Shown here piece after piece: positions 1 to 7,290 of a DNA stretch of 36,864 nucleotides. The position numbers and the translations under genes were made by a program. Numbering within the stretch: the first letter of the stretch is position 1; each line of letters opens with the position of its first letter. This DNA comes from a virus. A model generated the notes under the pieces. It searched no databases, was not told the origin of the DNA, and saw nothing but the letters and a program-made list of their open reading frames with translations. Where the stretch lies: positions 1-36,864 of IMG/VR virus record IMGVR_UViG_3300037516_000511; one strand, 5' to 3'.

Positions 1-18
1 ATCATCGGCTAACACTTC

Positions 19-66
19 GCGGGAGGGGAGTAACCTTTAGTAAAGGGTGTAACTCCCTTCCCCCGC
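19..66 (+). other. Long stem-loop just after the capsid gene
   Basis: GCGGG (19-23) pairs with CCCGC (62-66), and AGGGGAGT (24-31) pairs with ACTCCCTT (52-59) with one G-T wobble. Bases C60-C61 form a bulge. The loop contains a second small stem (ACCTTT with AAAGGGT). No T tract follows. It stands directly before the terminator at 77-114, so the capsid mRNA ends in two consecutive hairpins. It may stabilise the capsid transcript or serve as an RNase processing site; that role is inferred. Confidence 0.6.
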
Positions 67-76
67 ACCAATCGCC

Positions 77-114
77 GCCCCGGCTCGGACTTACCGGGCC
101 GGGGCTTTCTTGTT
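77..114 (+). terminator. Rho-independent terminator after the capsid gene
   Basis: GCCCCGGC (77-84) pairs perfectly with GCCGGGGC (98-105) and is followed by TTTCTTGTT. The gene at 118 begins three bases after this T tract on the same strand. The terminator therefore probably works partially, lowering transcription of connector and tail genes relative to capsid. A second copy lies at 36814-36851 because of the end overlap. Confidence 0.85.
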
Positions 115-117
115 ACC

Positions 118-480
118 ATGGACCTACTCAAAAGAGCAATTGCCAGTCGTTTTGCCGGAACCTTGGCAATCGCGGCGGGGACGTTCACGGCTTGGTTTCC
201 GTCCGGCTCGGTTGAAGTCGCGGTAAATTGCATCGGCAGCACTGCAACTAAAGACGATACCCAGATGCCAATGGGAGGGTTCCTACACCGGCCTAAAGAA
301 GAAGTAACGATCCATGTAAAACTGACCGATATGCCTGGTGGAATTGCCCCAACTATCGCCAGCCGGTTCTTTGCCGGGACGAGCGCAACCAGAAACGCCG
401 CAATCTCATATCAGGTCGAATCCGTCAAGAACATGAGCCATCTTGCCAACTGGATTGAGATCAAAGGAAGCCGTTCTTAA
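118..480 (+). CDS. Unknown virion protein after the capsid gene, possible head-tail completion protein
   Basis: A 120-residue protein directly downstream of the capsid gene and its terminator. The composition is beta-like, rich in A, T, G and V, with no signal peptide or clear membrane segment. The ATG at 118 follows the terminator T tract with no Shine-Dalgarno sequence. In lambda- and HK97-like genomes this slot holds head decoration or head-completion proteins, so a head-tail joining role is inferred from position alone. I do not recognise the family. Confidence 0.75.
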   Translation: MDLLKRAIASRFAGTLAIAAGTFTAWFPSGSVEVAVNCIGSTATKDDTQMPMGGFLHRPKEEVTIHVKLTDMPGGIAPTIASRFFAGTSATRNAAISYQVESVKNMSHLANWIEIKGSRS

Positions 481-502
481 ACCCTGGCCCAAACCCTGGC
501 CT
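479..502 (+). repeat. Twin AAACCCTGGCC motif
   Basis: AAACCCTGGCC occurs at 479-489 and again at 491-501 in the gap between two virion genes. A matching pair is found at 34165-34188, just after the portal gene. See the finding on this motif. Confidence 0.6.
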
Positions 503-517
503 GACATATAAAAGAAA

Positions 518-1189
518 ATGGAAAATCTTCTAGTCGTTCAGGAAAACTTCTCTGAGACCGTTGCCCGTTACGTGTCGCGGGAGATGTCTCTTGGGAAAGA
601 TCCTCGCCGGACGATGGAGCGATTGATGGGTAACTGGGTGGTGAATGCGTTGGTTGCGACTCCAAGGGCAAGCAAAGACGCAATCCGCGCCCACTGGATG
701 GGTCCGTTCAGCAAACCGGGATCACGCCTTGCCAGAACGCGCAAAGCCAGGTCAAAAGCAGCACAGGAAATGGCTGAAACTGCGGCGTTGGTATACATCC
801 GGTTTATCAACTACAAGGAATCTAAGGGATCTCTTGGGGCAAAAAGCCTGCCATTTGCTCAACTGCTTAAACTGGCTAGAAAGTTCGTGTCTCGCCGCGT
901 CTTCTCAGGCGGCATCCACCGGGCAGGCTATATGCCCGCCATCCGCGTCCTGCGCCAGAAAGCAGGAGATCGCCCTCCGCGCTACAAGAACGAACCCGGC
1001 ACAGAGCCGCAATGGACAATGACCCCGGATCAACTCTCCGTCGAGGTTACCAACTTCGCCAAAATCATTGAGCAGATCGCGCCAAATGCCTTTGAAAATG
1101 GAGCAACCAAGCTGCAAGGGTATCTCGCATCATACCTCACCAACGACATTATCAACGGTATGCAAAAAGCTGGACTGAACGCCAAATAG
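518..1189 (+). CDS. Putative head-tail connector / minor tail protein (gp10-like position)
   Basis: A 223-residue basic protein with helical stretches (residues 45-75 and 190-220) and many R and K residues. It lies between the capsid-proximal gene and the tail-terminator candidate, and its stop (TAG) is one base before the next ATG. HK97 gp10-like or lambda gpZ-like tail completion proteins occupy this slot and are similar in size. No diagnostic motif was recognised, so the role rests on synteny. Upstream sequence is A-rich without a good Shine-Dalgarno. Confidence 0.75.
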   Translation: MENLLVVQENFSETVARYVSREMSLGKDPRRTMERLMGNWVVNALVATPRASKDAIRAHWMGPFSKPGSRLARTRKARSKAAQEMAETAALVYIRFINYKESKGSLGAKSLPFAQLLKLARKFVSRRVFSGGIHRAGYMPAIRVLRQKAGDRPPRYKNEPGTEPQWTMTPDQLSVEVTNFAKIIEQIAPNAFENGATKLQGYLASYLTNDIINGMQKAGLNAK

Positions 1190-1190
1190 T

Positions 1191-1709
1191 ATGACCTCTC
1201 CCGTCGATCAGTTACTCTCAGCAATGGAAACCTTGCTGCTTAATGGGAGCGCAACCTACAATCTCCCGGCTACATTCCCGGCGAATAGCGCCATCCAAGT
1301 CTTCCGCAGTGATGCCCCTGTTTCCGCTGCATTGCCCCTTCTGGCGCTTTGCCAAGACGGTCCCTGCAAGGAGAGGCACCTGCAAGGCTCCGGTCTCTGG
1401 GAGATACCCGTATCGGCCCGATTAGTGCTGGATCGCAACGGAACCCTCGGCAATACCGCAGATCAGATCGAGGCATCCATCCGCTCCTTCTCTGACGACA
1501 TGGAAGCAATCCTGACCATGCCGCTTAGGATCAATGTAAACAATGAAGCCGCCGGATTTTCGACGCCAGAACAACGCCTGACGACCGCGACAATCCAGGT
1601 CTGGGAGATTTACGACGTATCGGTTGAAGCCGACACTGAACTGGAAGGCGACCCAGTCTGTGAAGTGAAGTTCACCGCCTTCTGCTGCCACAAAGGAAAA
1701 GTAATCTGA
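1191..1709 (+). CDS. Putative tail terminator protein (gpU-like position)
   Basis: A 172-residue protein translated from a TAGTATG stop-start junction with the preceding gene. The sequence looks like an alternating alpha/beta fold: an N-terminal helix (SPVDQLLSAMETLLL), a central strand-rich part and a C-terminal segment with three Cys residues. Tail terminator proteins of siphophages lie immediately before the tail-tube gene and are of this size, so the call is based on order and length. A one-base gap to the next ATG suggests translational coupling. Confidence 0.7.
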   Translation: MTSPVDQLLSAMETLLLNGSATYNLPATFPANSAIQVFRSDAPVSAALPLLALCQDGPCKERHLQGSGLWEIPVSARLVLDRNGTLGNTADQIEASIRSFSDDMEAILTMPLRINVNNEAAGFSTPEQRLTTATIQVWEIYDVSVEADTELEGDPVCEVKFTAFCCHKGKVI

Positions 1710-1710
1710 T

Positions 1711-2739
1711 ATGCCTGCAATTTCTCCATTCCTTGTTCATGCTTCTGGTGACGGCGTTCGTATGTCCGACGTTGGATTAAAAGGAGATGAGGACTTCCTG
1801 CTTGTTCATAGCGTTGAGGATACCGCAGAATACGGCAACGAGATTACCCGGTTCGGCATTACCGGCGAGAAGGTTTATCACTGCCTGCAAGATCCGAAGC
1901 TGACGTTCTCTTTCGATGCGGACTGCCTTGCTTTTGAAGGGCTGGCGAATTGCCACCCAGGCCGAACCGTAACTGCCGCAAGCATAAACAACTTAATCCC
2001 GAATGCATTTGGCTGGGACGGTCCAAATCGGATTTATGTCTATCGTCGTCCTCGTCGTCGGCGGTCTGCTGCTGCGTTGGCTACCATCCAGTTTGAGATT
2101 GAGGTGATGAATGCGGTGTTCCAGCATACCTATGACAATCCAAGCGGCTTTGGGACTAGTGGAGATCCACTTAGTTCGCTTACTTACCCTGATCCAGATA
2201 CCGTGCTTACGTCCTCGACTGAAGGATTCCAGCCTGTAACCAGTTTGTTCGGGGCTACGATCTTCTGGCGCAGGCGCGGAACGATTGACCGCAGAGGATT
2301 CTTTGATCCAAGCGGATTGCTCGGAAACGACACGAAGGAGTATTGCCAATCTTTGCCAGTTGGATCTCCTCAACCCGCTAATCTTACTGAATTTTTGGCA
2401 ACGGTTGATACTCAAGGAAATGAAACTGGAAGCTCAATTGTTGAGGTCTTTGATGTAAGGACCGGAACCCATATGCTGGAGGATACAGCCGTAGGAAATG
2501 TACTCCCAACCCTGCTTGGAAACGCAATAAATCCAATCGATACCCAAGTCCTTCCAAATCCCGCCTGCCGTTGGGCTGCGGTATGGCGAGCAACCGGCGG
2601 GACTGAGCACGTTGGAGCAGACTACTTTGGTTCTGAGGCTAATCTCGCCGCTTTCCGCGTATCTCATCCAGACGACGCATACCTGACCCTGGCGGGCCTC
2701 TACGATATGAAGAACTCAATGACCGCTTTGGCTCCTTGA
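1711..2739 (+). CDS. Tail-tube-like protein, long paralogue
   Basis: A 342-residue protein. Its first ~95 residues resemble those of the next gene: MPAISPFLV versus MAAISPYYV at the start, and PK-T---F-A---LA...HPG near residues 61-85 in both. The C-terminal ~240 residues have no counterpart in the short copy and include an Arg-rich stretch (YRRPRRRRSA, ~110-120). The pair sits between the tail-terminator candidate and the chaperones, where the tail tube gene is expected. The long copy may be a decorated tube subunit or a specialised tube-end ring. Function is inferred. Confidence 0.75.
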   Translation: MPAISPFLVHASGDGVRMSDVGLKGDEDFLLVHSVEDTAEYGNEITRFGITGEKVYHCLQDPKLTFSFDADCLAFEGLANCHPGRTVTAASINNLIPNAFGWDGPNRIYVYRRPRRRRSAAALATIQFEIEVMNAVFQHTYDNPSGFGTSGDPLSSLTYPDPDTVLTSSTEGFQPVTSLFGATIFWRRRGTIDRRGFFDPSGLLGNDTKEYCQSLPVGSPQPANLTEFLATVDTQGNETGSSIVEVFDVRTGTHMLEDTAVGNVLPTLLGNAINPIDTQVLPNPACRWAAVWRATGGTEHVGADYFGSEANLAAFRVSHPDDAYLTLAGLYDMKNSMTALAP

Positions 2740-2757
2740 CATCTTCGCCATGGGAAC

Positions 2758-3201
2758 ATGGCCGCTATTTCTCCATACTACGTCCAATCGGTAAGCACCG
2801 TTGACGCCCAAATCGGTCTTTCTGCCGACCTTACCGGAATGCTGATTGATTCCTGTTCCGCTTCTGCCGAACGCGATGAAGTCGAACATCAAAACTTCGC
2901 CGCAGTTCCAACCGTCCATATTGCCCGCAGTCCTAAGTATACGCTGACATTCGGCGCAAAAGTGCTGGCTCGAAACAGCGGCAGCACCAACGTCCACCCC
3001 GGCACTGCCATCTCCCGCGCCACCCTTGTGCAATTCCGCGCCGGAACGAATCACGGCTTTGATATTACAGAAGGTTGGTGGATGGTCGGCAACGTCACCC
3101 ATACCCAGCCGCGTGGAGATCTGGACGAGATCAATTTCCCTTGCCGCATCATTGGTTTCGCCACCAACGCCACTGGCACTTTGGTTGCGACCAATCCTTA
3201 A
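2758..3201 (+). CDS. Major tail (tube) protein candidate, short paralogue
   Basis: A 147-residue, strand-rich protein with the AISP start and the HPG motif (about residues 82-84) shared with the longer upstream gene. Length and position, just before a strong terminator and the chaperone genes, fit a siphophage major tail protein, which is normally the second most abundant virion protein. The perfect hairpin that follows at 3233-3258 would allow high expression of this gene relative to those downstream. The start is the ATG at 2758; no Shine-Dalgarno is visible. Confidence 0.78.
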   Translation: MAAISPYYVQSVSTVDAQIGLSADLTGMLIDSCSASAERDEVEHQNFAAVPTVHIARSPKYTLTFGAKVLARNSGSTNVHPGTAISRATLVQFRAGTNHGFDITEGWWMVGNVTHTQPRGDLDEINFPCRIIGFATNATGTLVATNP

Positions 3202-3232
3202 TTTGTCTCAGTTGGTTTGGTGTTCATAGTCG

Positions 3233-3258
3233 GGGGCAGGTCATACGTGACCTGCCCC
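3233..3258 (+). terminator. Strong hairpin terminator/attenuator after the tail-tube gene
   Basis: GGGGCAGGTCA (3233-3243) and TGACCTGCCCC (3248-3258) form a perfect 11-bp stem with a TACG tetraloop. The downstream tract (TAGTCGTTTCTTG) is only moderately T-rich. The next genes lie on the same strand with no obvious promoter, so it is probably a partial terminator or a stabilising 3' hairpin that sets tail-tube dosage. Confidence 0.8.
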
Positions 3259-3287
3259 TAGTCGTTTCTTGACGCATCCGCATTTAG

Positions 3288-4094
3288 ATGATCGCTGAGA
3301 CTTGGATTCCAATCGATAACGACCCGCTTTTACCTGCCGCCCTTGCCTCGCTTGGGTTTGCGGTAAAGCCAAACGTCCACCTCCACCCGGATGCGCCAAC
3401 AATGGCCGCGCATAAGGTTGTGACTTGGATGATCGCTCCTGCGTCTCAGGATGGCTTGCACGACGGCAAGCAGCTTGTTCCGGCATGGACAGGAGGGCAT
3501 CTGATCAAAGCCTCGCCAGCGCATCCCCTGATTGCTGGAATGCTTGCTTTGAAAACTAGGCAAGTCCTCGCGGATTGGAAAAAGGGAATCCATGGGATGC
3601 CGCATATCGTGATCGTCACCGGCACTAAGTTCGCCCGCGCAATGCCTCCATCCGGTCGGTCCCAGAACGCCGACATCTCGCATCATCTTATCGGAGCGGT
3701 TGAGCAGATGACCCTCGACCATGCCGCCGCTGCAATCACTTGCGGACACGGCATCACCGCCATTGCCAACCAGGGATGCTTCATTACTTCTCGCGGGGCA
3801 TTTAGCATGATTGTTCCTGCCGCAACCCTTGCTGCCGCTGCTGCATCTGTTGAGCGAAATCCATCCGTATCCGCAACTGCCAAAATCGGGGATTACGGAC
3901 CCGGAGACCATCCATTCCTTTACGGTCTTGCCGCAATCCAGCAAGCCAGAGCGCTTGGTATCGTTGCCGCTCAGAAAGATCCAACCATGCACCTGAATAG
4001 TCGCAGCGGAGGCAAGGTGGCGCTTGTCTCGCAGTCTATTATGGAAGGCAACACCACCTTCAAAGAACACGTTCACAAACACCTAAGACAATGA
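3288..4094 (+). CDS. Unknown protein between tail tube and tail chaperones
   Basis: A 268-residue protein I do not recognise. It has an alpha/beta pattern with several His-rich segments (LHPDAP near 32, GHGITAI near 174, EHVHKHL at the C-terminus) and an Ala-rich helix around residues 178-190. Its end overlaps the next start by four bases (ATGA at 4091). The position between tail tube and chaperones suggests a tail assembly or tube-associated role, but nothing in the sequence proves it. The long open frame on the opposite strand is a codon-bias shadow. Confidence 0.78.
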   Translation: MIAETWIPIDNDPLLPAALASLGFAVKPNVHLHPDAPTMAAHKVVTWMIAPASQDGLHDGKQLVPAWTGGHLIKASPAHPLIAGMLALKTRQVLADWKKGIHGMPHIVIVTGTKFARAMPPSGRSQNADISHHLIGAVEQMTLDHAAAAITCGHGITAIANQGCFITSRGAFSMIVPAATLAAAAASVERNPSVSATAKIGDYGPGDHPFLYGLAAIQQARALGIVAAQKDPTMHLNSRSGGKVALVSQSIMEGNTTFKEHVHKHLRQ

Positions 4095-4594
4095 CCGAAT
4101 TACCAACACTCCCTACTCTCGACTTCAGCAACGAAGAAGCCCTTCAAGCCTCCGCCGATACTCGTGCGGCAGTTGCATTGCAGGCGGCGGATAGCCCGAT
4201 GTATTTCAAGGGCATGGCATTGAAGCTGACGATTAGCATCAAGAGCTTGTTCTTTATGCTGCAACGGCTTGACGGGATTGCCGACAACGCAGGAGACCGT
4301 CACGAACGGGATGCAGTGATTTTGCTTTATCTTGCCAGCCAGCCCGCTTCTAGTTGGTCTGAGCCGCAGAAAGTCGGAAAACATCTACTGCAACCATTGC
4401 GTTCGCGTCCGTCTGACTGGCTTGCGGCTATCGACGAATGGGCCGACAAGACTCTGTCCTGCTCCGATATCTTCGATGCCTGCATGGTCGTCGATCAACT
4501 CTGGGATCTGCATCATGCGACCCGGCCCGCCATCGATAACCCGGAGTCAGAAACGGCAGTGGGAAACGGAATGCCGATCCAGCCTGGGAAATAA
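4091..4594 (+). CDS. Tail assembly chaperone G (N-terminal, unshifted product)
   Basis: A 167-residue, mostly helical acidic protein directly upstream of a short ORF and the tape measure gene, the standard place of the siphophage tail assembly chaperones. A G_GGA_AAC slippery heptamer lies in the correct phase at 4561-4567, eight codons before the stop codon (TAA at 4592-4594). Most ribosomes would stop at 4594 to give G; those slipping -1 would make the GT fusion. G-type proteins coat the tape measure during tail assembly and are absent from virions. Confidence 0.85.
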   Translation: MTELPTLPTLDFSNEEALQASADTRAAVALQAADSPMYFKGMALKLTISIKSLFFMLQRLDGIADNAGDRHERDAVILLYLASQPASSWSEPQKVGKHLLQPLRSRPSDWLAAIDEWADKTLSCSDIFDACMVVDQLWDLHHATRPAIDNPESETAVGNGMPIQPGK

Positions 4595-4827
4595 GGATGG
4601 TGGCGGCAATCCTCCCGATTAGCGGAGGAACAGAGAAGGAGATCCGCGAAGAGATGCCCCTTGCTCGGGCTTATGCCCATTTCCATTTATCCCTGACTAA
4701 GCTGGGTCATGATGTACAGTGGCCCGCCGTGATTGCCGCCCGCCGGAGCCTGTCCGCAACATGGATGCAGGACATGATCAAGACCGCGACGGAAGCGCCA
4801 ATGACCGGCGTTTGCCACCTTGACTGA
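4091..4827 (+). CDS. Tail assembly chaperone GT fusion made by -1 frameshift
   Basis: A -1 slip at GGGAAAC (4561-4567) joins residue 159 of G to the -1 frame at CGG (4567), giving about 245 residues. The shifted frame reads RNADPAWEIRMVAAILPISGG before and through the ATG at 4597, so the T domain is open upstream of that ATG. The T part contains the KEIREEMPLARAYAHFH segment that I consider typical of these domains. The site has the same form as lambda's G GGA AAG. Frameshift frequency cannot be judged from sequence. Confidence 0.72.
4561..4567 (+). promoter_or_regulatory. Slippery heptamer GGGAAAC for -1 ribosomal frameshift
   Basis: In the G frame the codons read GTG GGA AAC, so the heptamer is phased as X XXY YYZ (G GGA AAC). 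Slipping back one base lets the tRNAs re-pair on GGG and AAA. The target frame is open without a stop from here to 4827. A small CCTCC/GGAGG hairpin lies at 4611-4628, about 43 bases downstream, possibly too far to act as the stimulator. Confidence 0.78.
4597..4827 (+). CDS. T domain of the tail chaperone, possible separate start
   Basis: A 76-residue ORF with an ATG two bases after the G stop (TAAGGATG). It corresponds to the C-terminal T part of the GT fusion that recruits the tape measure/tube proteins in related phages. It could be reinitiated by itself, but the open upstream frame and the slippery heptamer make expression as GT more likely. Listed so that the ATG-initiated alternative is on record. 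Confidence 0.4.
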   Translation: MVAAILPISGGTEKEIREEMPLARAYAHFHLSLTKLGHDVQWPAVIAARRSLSATWMQDMIKTATEAPMTGVCHLD

Positions 4828-4842
4828 CCTGCCTTAAAACCG

Positions 4843-6618
4843 ATGGCAACCCGCAAGTCCAGTATTACCGCCCAACTCACACTGGCGGGGCAAGCTCAGT
4901 TCAAATCTGGCCTGAGCCAGATCGGAATGGAGGCGAATAAGCTTGGCAAAACGCTGCGGGAAATGAAGCCCATCACGTTTGATGGCGGGGCGAATCAGGC
5001 AAAAAAGGCATGGGCACTGACTGAAGAGCATCAGAGGGCGCATCATCGCGTTTTGGAGCGGCAGGCTAAGATAAATAAAGGCCGCATGGATGCTCTTGGG
5101 CTGGGCGGCATGGGAGGAACCGGAAGCACTCGCGCAAAGGGGGGCGGGGGCGGTAGTTCGTATGGGCTTGGGGTTGGCTATAATGCCATTCAGGATTTGG
5201 TTCAAGGTGGTCCTGCTGCTATTGCAAACAACATCCCGCAGATTGTTGATATGGTCTCCAAGTCGCCAAAGCTGCAAAAAGGGCTTGCTGGCGCAGCGGC
5301 ATTTACGGCTATTGCTTGGGGCGTGAAGAGCGTAATGGACGCTTACGAGACCCACGGAAGCGTTACCGCTGAAAGCAGGCGCATGGATGAAGGGCGAGCA
5401 AAGGTCAGGTATCAATTCCAAGCAGTAGAGCAATCCAATAGAGTCGCGGAAGGTCAAATTACAGGGGTTTCGCAGGCTAAAAGAATCGCCGAAATAGATG
5501 CCCATTCCCGCAAAGTCCGCAACGCAGACGACCAAGAGCATCAAGCCTCCCTTCGTAAAATGGGAATGCTGGAGACTCTTAGGCTTGAAAAGATCTCGAC
5601 CGGGACCGATGAGGTTAAAGTCATCAAAGAGACAGCGGCAAGCCAAATTGCCTTCATAGACAATCAGACCAAAATTGAGGAAAGTTACTCAAATACGGCA
5701 ATGCGCTTGGCGGAAGAGCGCAAGACGCAAGCTATCCAATTGGCAAAAGAAGCAGAAGCCGAACTATTTGCCATTCAGCAAGGTAATCGCAGAGCAGGAA
5801 CATCAGCATCTGATGAAGAGCTTGTTCGTCAGGCTGAATTGGAGAAAACTGCGCCAGCAATGCAAGCGAGGGCAGATGCCGCAAAGCAAGAGTATGACGC
5901 GGCGGTTGCCCGTGTGACTGCGGCAAAGGAAGAACGAGAAACGGCCAAGATCACCAAGGATTTAATCAAGCTCAAAGAGGAAGTAGACCTCAAGAGCGCA
6001 AGAGCAGCAGAAACCGCCGCAAACAACCAACGCGAACTCACTCGTTACCAAACCCGCGTAAATTCCATCCAAGAAGAAGGGCGCAAGCAATACGACCGGG
6101 AGCAGGAAGAAAAGACCCGCACTGAAACCACAAAGGATTTAACTGAGCGGGAGAAGATGTCCAAGATGTCTCCTCGCGCTTTGTCCAAGTATCAGGAGGG
6201 AAAGCAAATCAAGGCAAGTGAGGAGGAATTTATTAAGCAAGGGTTTTCGCCTGTTGAAGCGGAAAAGATGGCAAACCGGGAAAATCAACTCTCTAAGGAC
6301 ACTGATCCGTCTCGTCCAAAGCGCATTCGTGGCGCAGGATACGCTGGCGGAAAGGGAGAGGCAATGGGTGGGCTTGGTAGCGCAACCTATGGAGGACTGG
6401 AGGGGCTTGAGTCAATGCAGCCACCATCAGGCAGGGAACGCAAGACAATTTCCGGCGCAGGCAATAAAGACAAAGAGAAGAAATCCGGGGTTAATGACAA
6501 GCCGGATAATCTTTATCAAGTCATGGTCAAGGGGTTTGCTGATGTGGTAAAGTCTATCCGCGACACCGGGCCAAACGCAGCGGAAAGAGCAAAACCAACC
6601 AGCAGCATAAAAGGATAA
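4843..6618 (+). CDS. Tail tape measure protein
   Basis: A 591-residue protein directly after the chaperones. The N-terminal ~45 residues are typical of tape measures, a Gly-rich stretch follows (~87-105), then one hydrophobic segment (about residues 145-165, LAGAAAFTAIAWGVKSVM), and from ~180 to 470 an almost continuous coiled coil rich in A, E, K, R and Q. At about 1.5 angstrom per residue the tail would be short to medium, near 90 nm, assuming the whole chain measures. No lysin or peptidase domain was seen. There is no Shine-Dalgarno before the ATG. Confidence 0.92.
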   Translation: MATRKSSITAQLTLAGQAQFKSGLSQIGMEANKLGKTLREMKPITFDGGANQAKKAWALTEEHQRAHHRVLERQAKINKGRMDALGLGGMGGTGSTRAKGGGGGSSYGLGVGYNAIQDLVQGGPAAIANNIPQIVDMVSKSPKLQKGLAGAAAFTAIAWGVKSVMDAYETHGSVTAESRRMDEGRAKVRYQFQAVEQSNRVAEGQITGVSQAKRIAEIDAHSRKVRNADDQEHQASLRKMGMLETLRLEKISTGTDEVKVIKETAASQIAFIDNQTKIEESYSNTAMRLAEERKTQAIQLAKEAEAELFAIQQGNRRAGTSASDEELVRQAELEKTAPAMQARADAAKQEYDAAVARVTAAKEERETAKITKDLIKLKEEVDLKSARAAETAANNQRELTRYQTRVNSIQEEGRKQYDREQEEKTRTETTKDLTEREKMSKMSPRALSKYQEGKQIKASEEEFIKQGFSPVEAEKMANRENQLSKDTDPSRPKRIRGAGYAGGKGEAMGGLGSATYGGLEGLESMQPPSGRERKTISGAGNKDKEKKSGVNDKPDNLYQVMVKGFADVVKSIRDTGPNAAERAKPTSSIKG

Positions 6619-6624
6619 ACCACA

Positions 6625-7287
6625 ATGGCTGGCGCTAATAATACCATAATACTGAAAAAACCAAATAGCCAACAGCTAATGTCTCCGGGCATTGTGTCTG
6701 TATTAGATCCTTCTGGATTCGACACGGTTACGGCTCGATATATTGAGCAAATTACAGCAGAAGCGGTGACGAAGAAATACGCCCCCGCATCAACGGCACC
6801 CGGATTGGCTTGCCCTGTAACCGGAGGAACAATGATTTTAATGGGCGCAAGTGATACCGCCGATCTTCCTGGCGGCTGCTGTGAATACACAATTACTTGG
6901 CGCGGATTATTGACTACGATAACGGGAAGAAATACTCAGGTTACAAAAACCAGAAGCGTAAGAGAAAGGCTTTTCGATGCCATTACAGGAATTCCAAATG
7001 TGAGCGGGCCGGCCAGAGCCAGACTTCTTGAATTACAAAGCGGAATGACTGTTCGCCAAATCGTTACGGTAGAACCAAACCCGCCAAACACCAGTGACCA
7101 AAATCAAACCGCTCCCGTTACAGGTGTAACTAACCCGGCAAAAGGATACACCGTAGTTAATACAGTAGTAACCCATTGCTACCCGCACGGCTGGATCTGC
7201 TACTCTTGGCAATCAGAGCAACCCATTCCCGGCATCTGGTTTGTGACCGCCGAATACAAGTTTGAACATCCAACCTCTTCAGGCTAA
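6625..7287 (+). CDS. Post-tape-measure tail protein, unknown (distal tail candidate)
   Basis: A 220-residue protein beginning six bases after the tape measure stop. It is strand-rich, with Cys residues at CCEY, HCYPHGWICY and LACP, and a C-terminal WFVTAEYKFEHP segment. The first gene after a tape measure commonly encodes a distal tail protein or hub component; that is inferred from order only. I found no recognisable motif. Confidence 0.78.
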   Translation: MAGANNTIILKKPNSQQLMSPGIVSVLDPSGFDTVTARYIEQITAEAVTKKYAPASTAPGLACPVTGGTMILMGASDTADLPGGCCEYTITWRGLLTTITGRNTQVTKTRSVRERLFDAITGIPNVSGPARARLLELQSGMTVRQIVTVEPNPPNTSDQNQTAPVTGVTNPAKGYTVVNTVVTHCYPHGWICYSWQSEQPIPGIWFVTAEYKFEHPTSSG

Positions 7288-7290
7288 ACC

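Larger units (their letters stand above)
1..127. repeat. Terminal direct repeat, left copy (circular contig overlap)
   Basis: Bases 1-127 are identical to 36738-36864. The repeat starts inside the last codons of the capsid gene (ATC ATC GGC TAA at 1-12) and ends in the first codons of the gene at 118. An exact 127-base end overlap is what a de Bruijn assembler with k=127 leaves on a circular or circularly permuted molecule, so I read it as assembly closure and not as a biological terminal repeat. Unique genome length is then 36,737 bp. Confidence 0.93.

Noticed and set aside
1-127. Biological direct terminal repeats
   Set aside because: The length of exactly 127 bases and the position inside the capsid gene fit assembler k-mer overlap better than packaged terminal repeats.
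645-1022. 125-codon + strand ORF overlapping the connector candidate
   Set aside because: Alternative frame of the 518-1189 gene; it lacks tight coupling with neighbours and its product looks random.
3330-4082. 250-codon open frame on the - strand
   Set aside because: Opposite a + strand gene with proper overlaps and neighbours; no recognisable motif, consistent with a codon-bias shadow. The similar 250-codon frame opposite the portal gene (33078-33830) was rejected for the same reason.
4586-4592. GGGAAAT at the end of the G gene as the slippery site
   Set aside because: It is phased as GGG AAA in the G frame, so a -1 slip would move the tRNAs to TGG and GAA with poor re-pairing. The upstream GGGAAAC at 4561 is in the correct phase.
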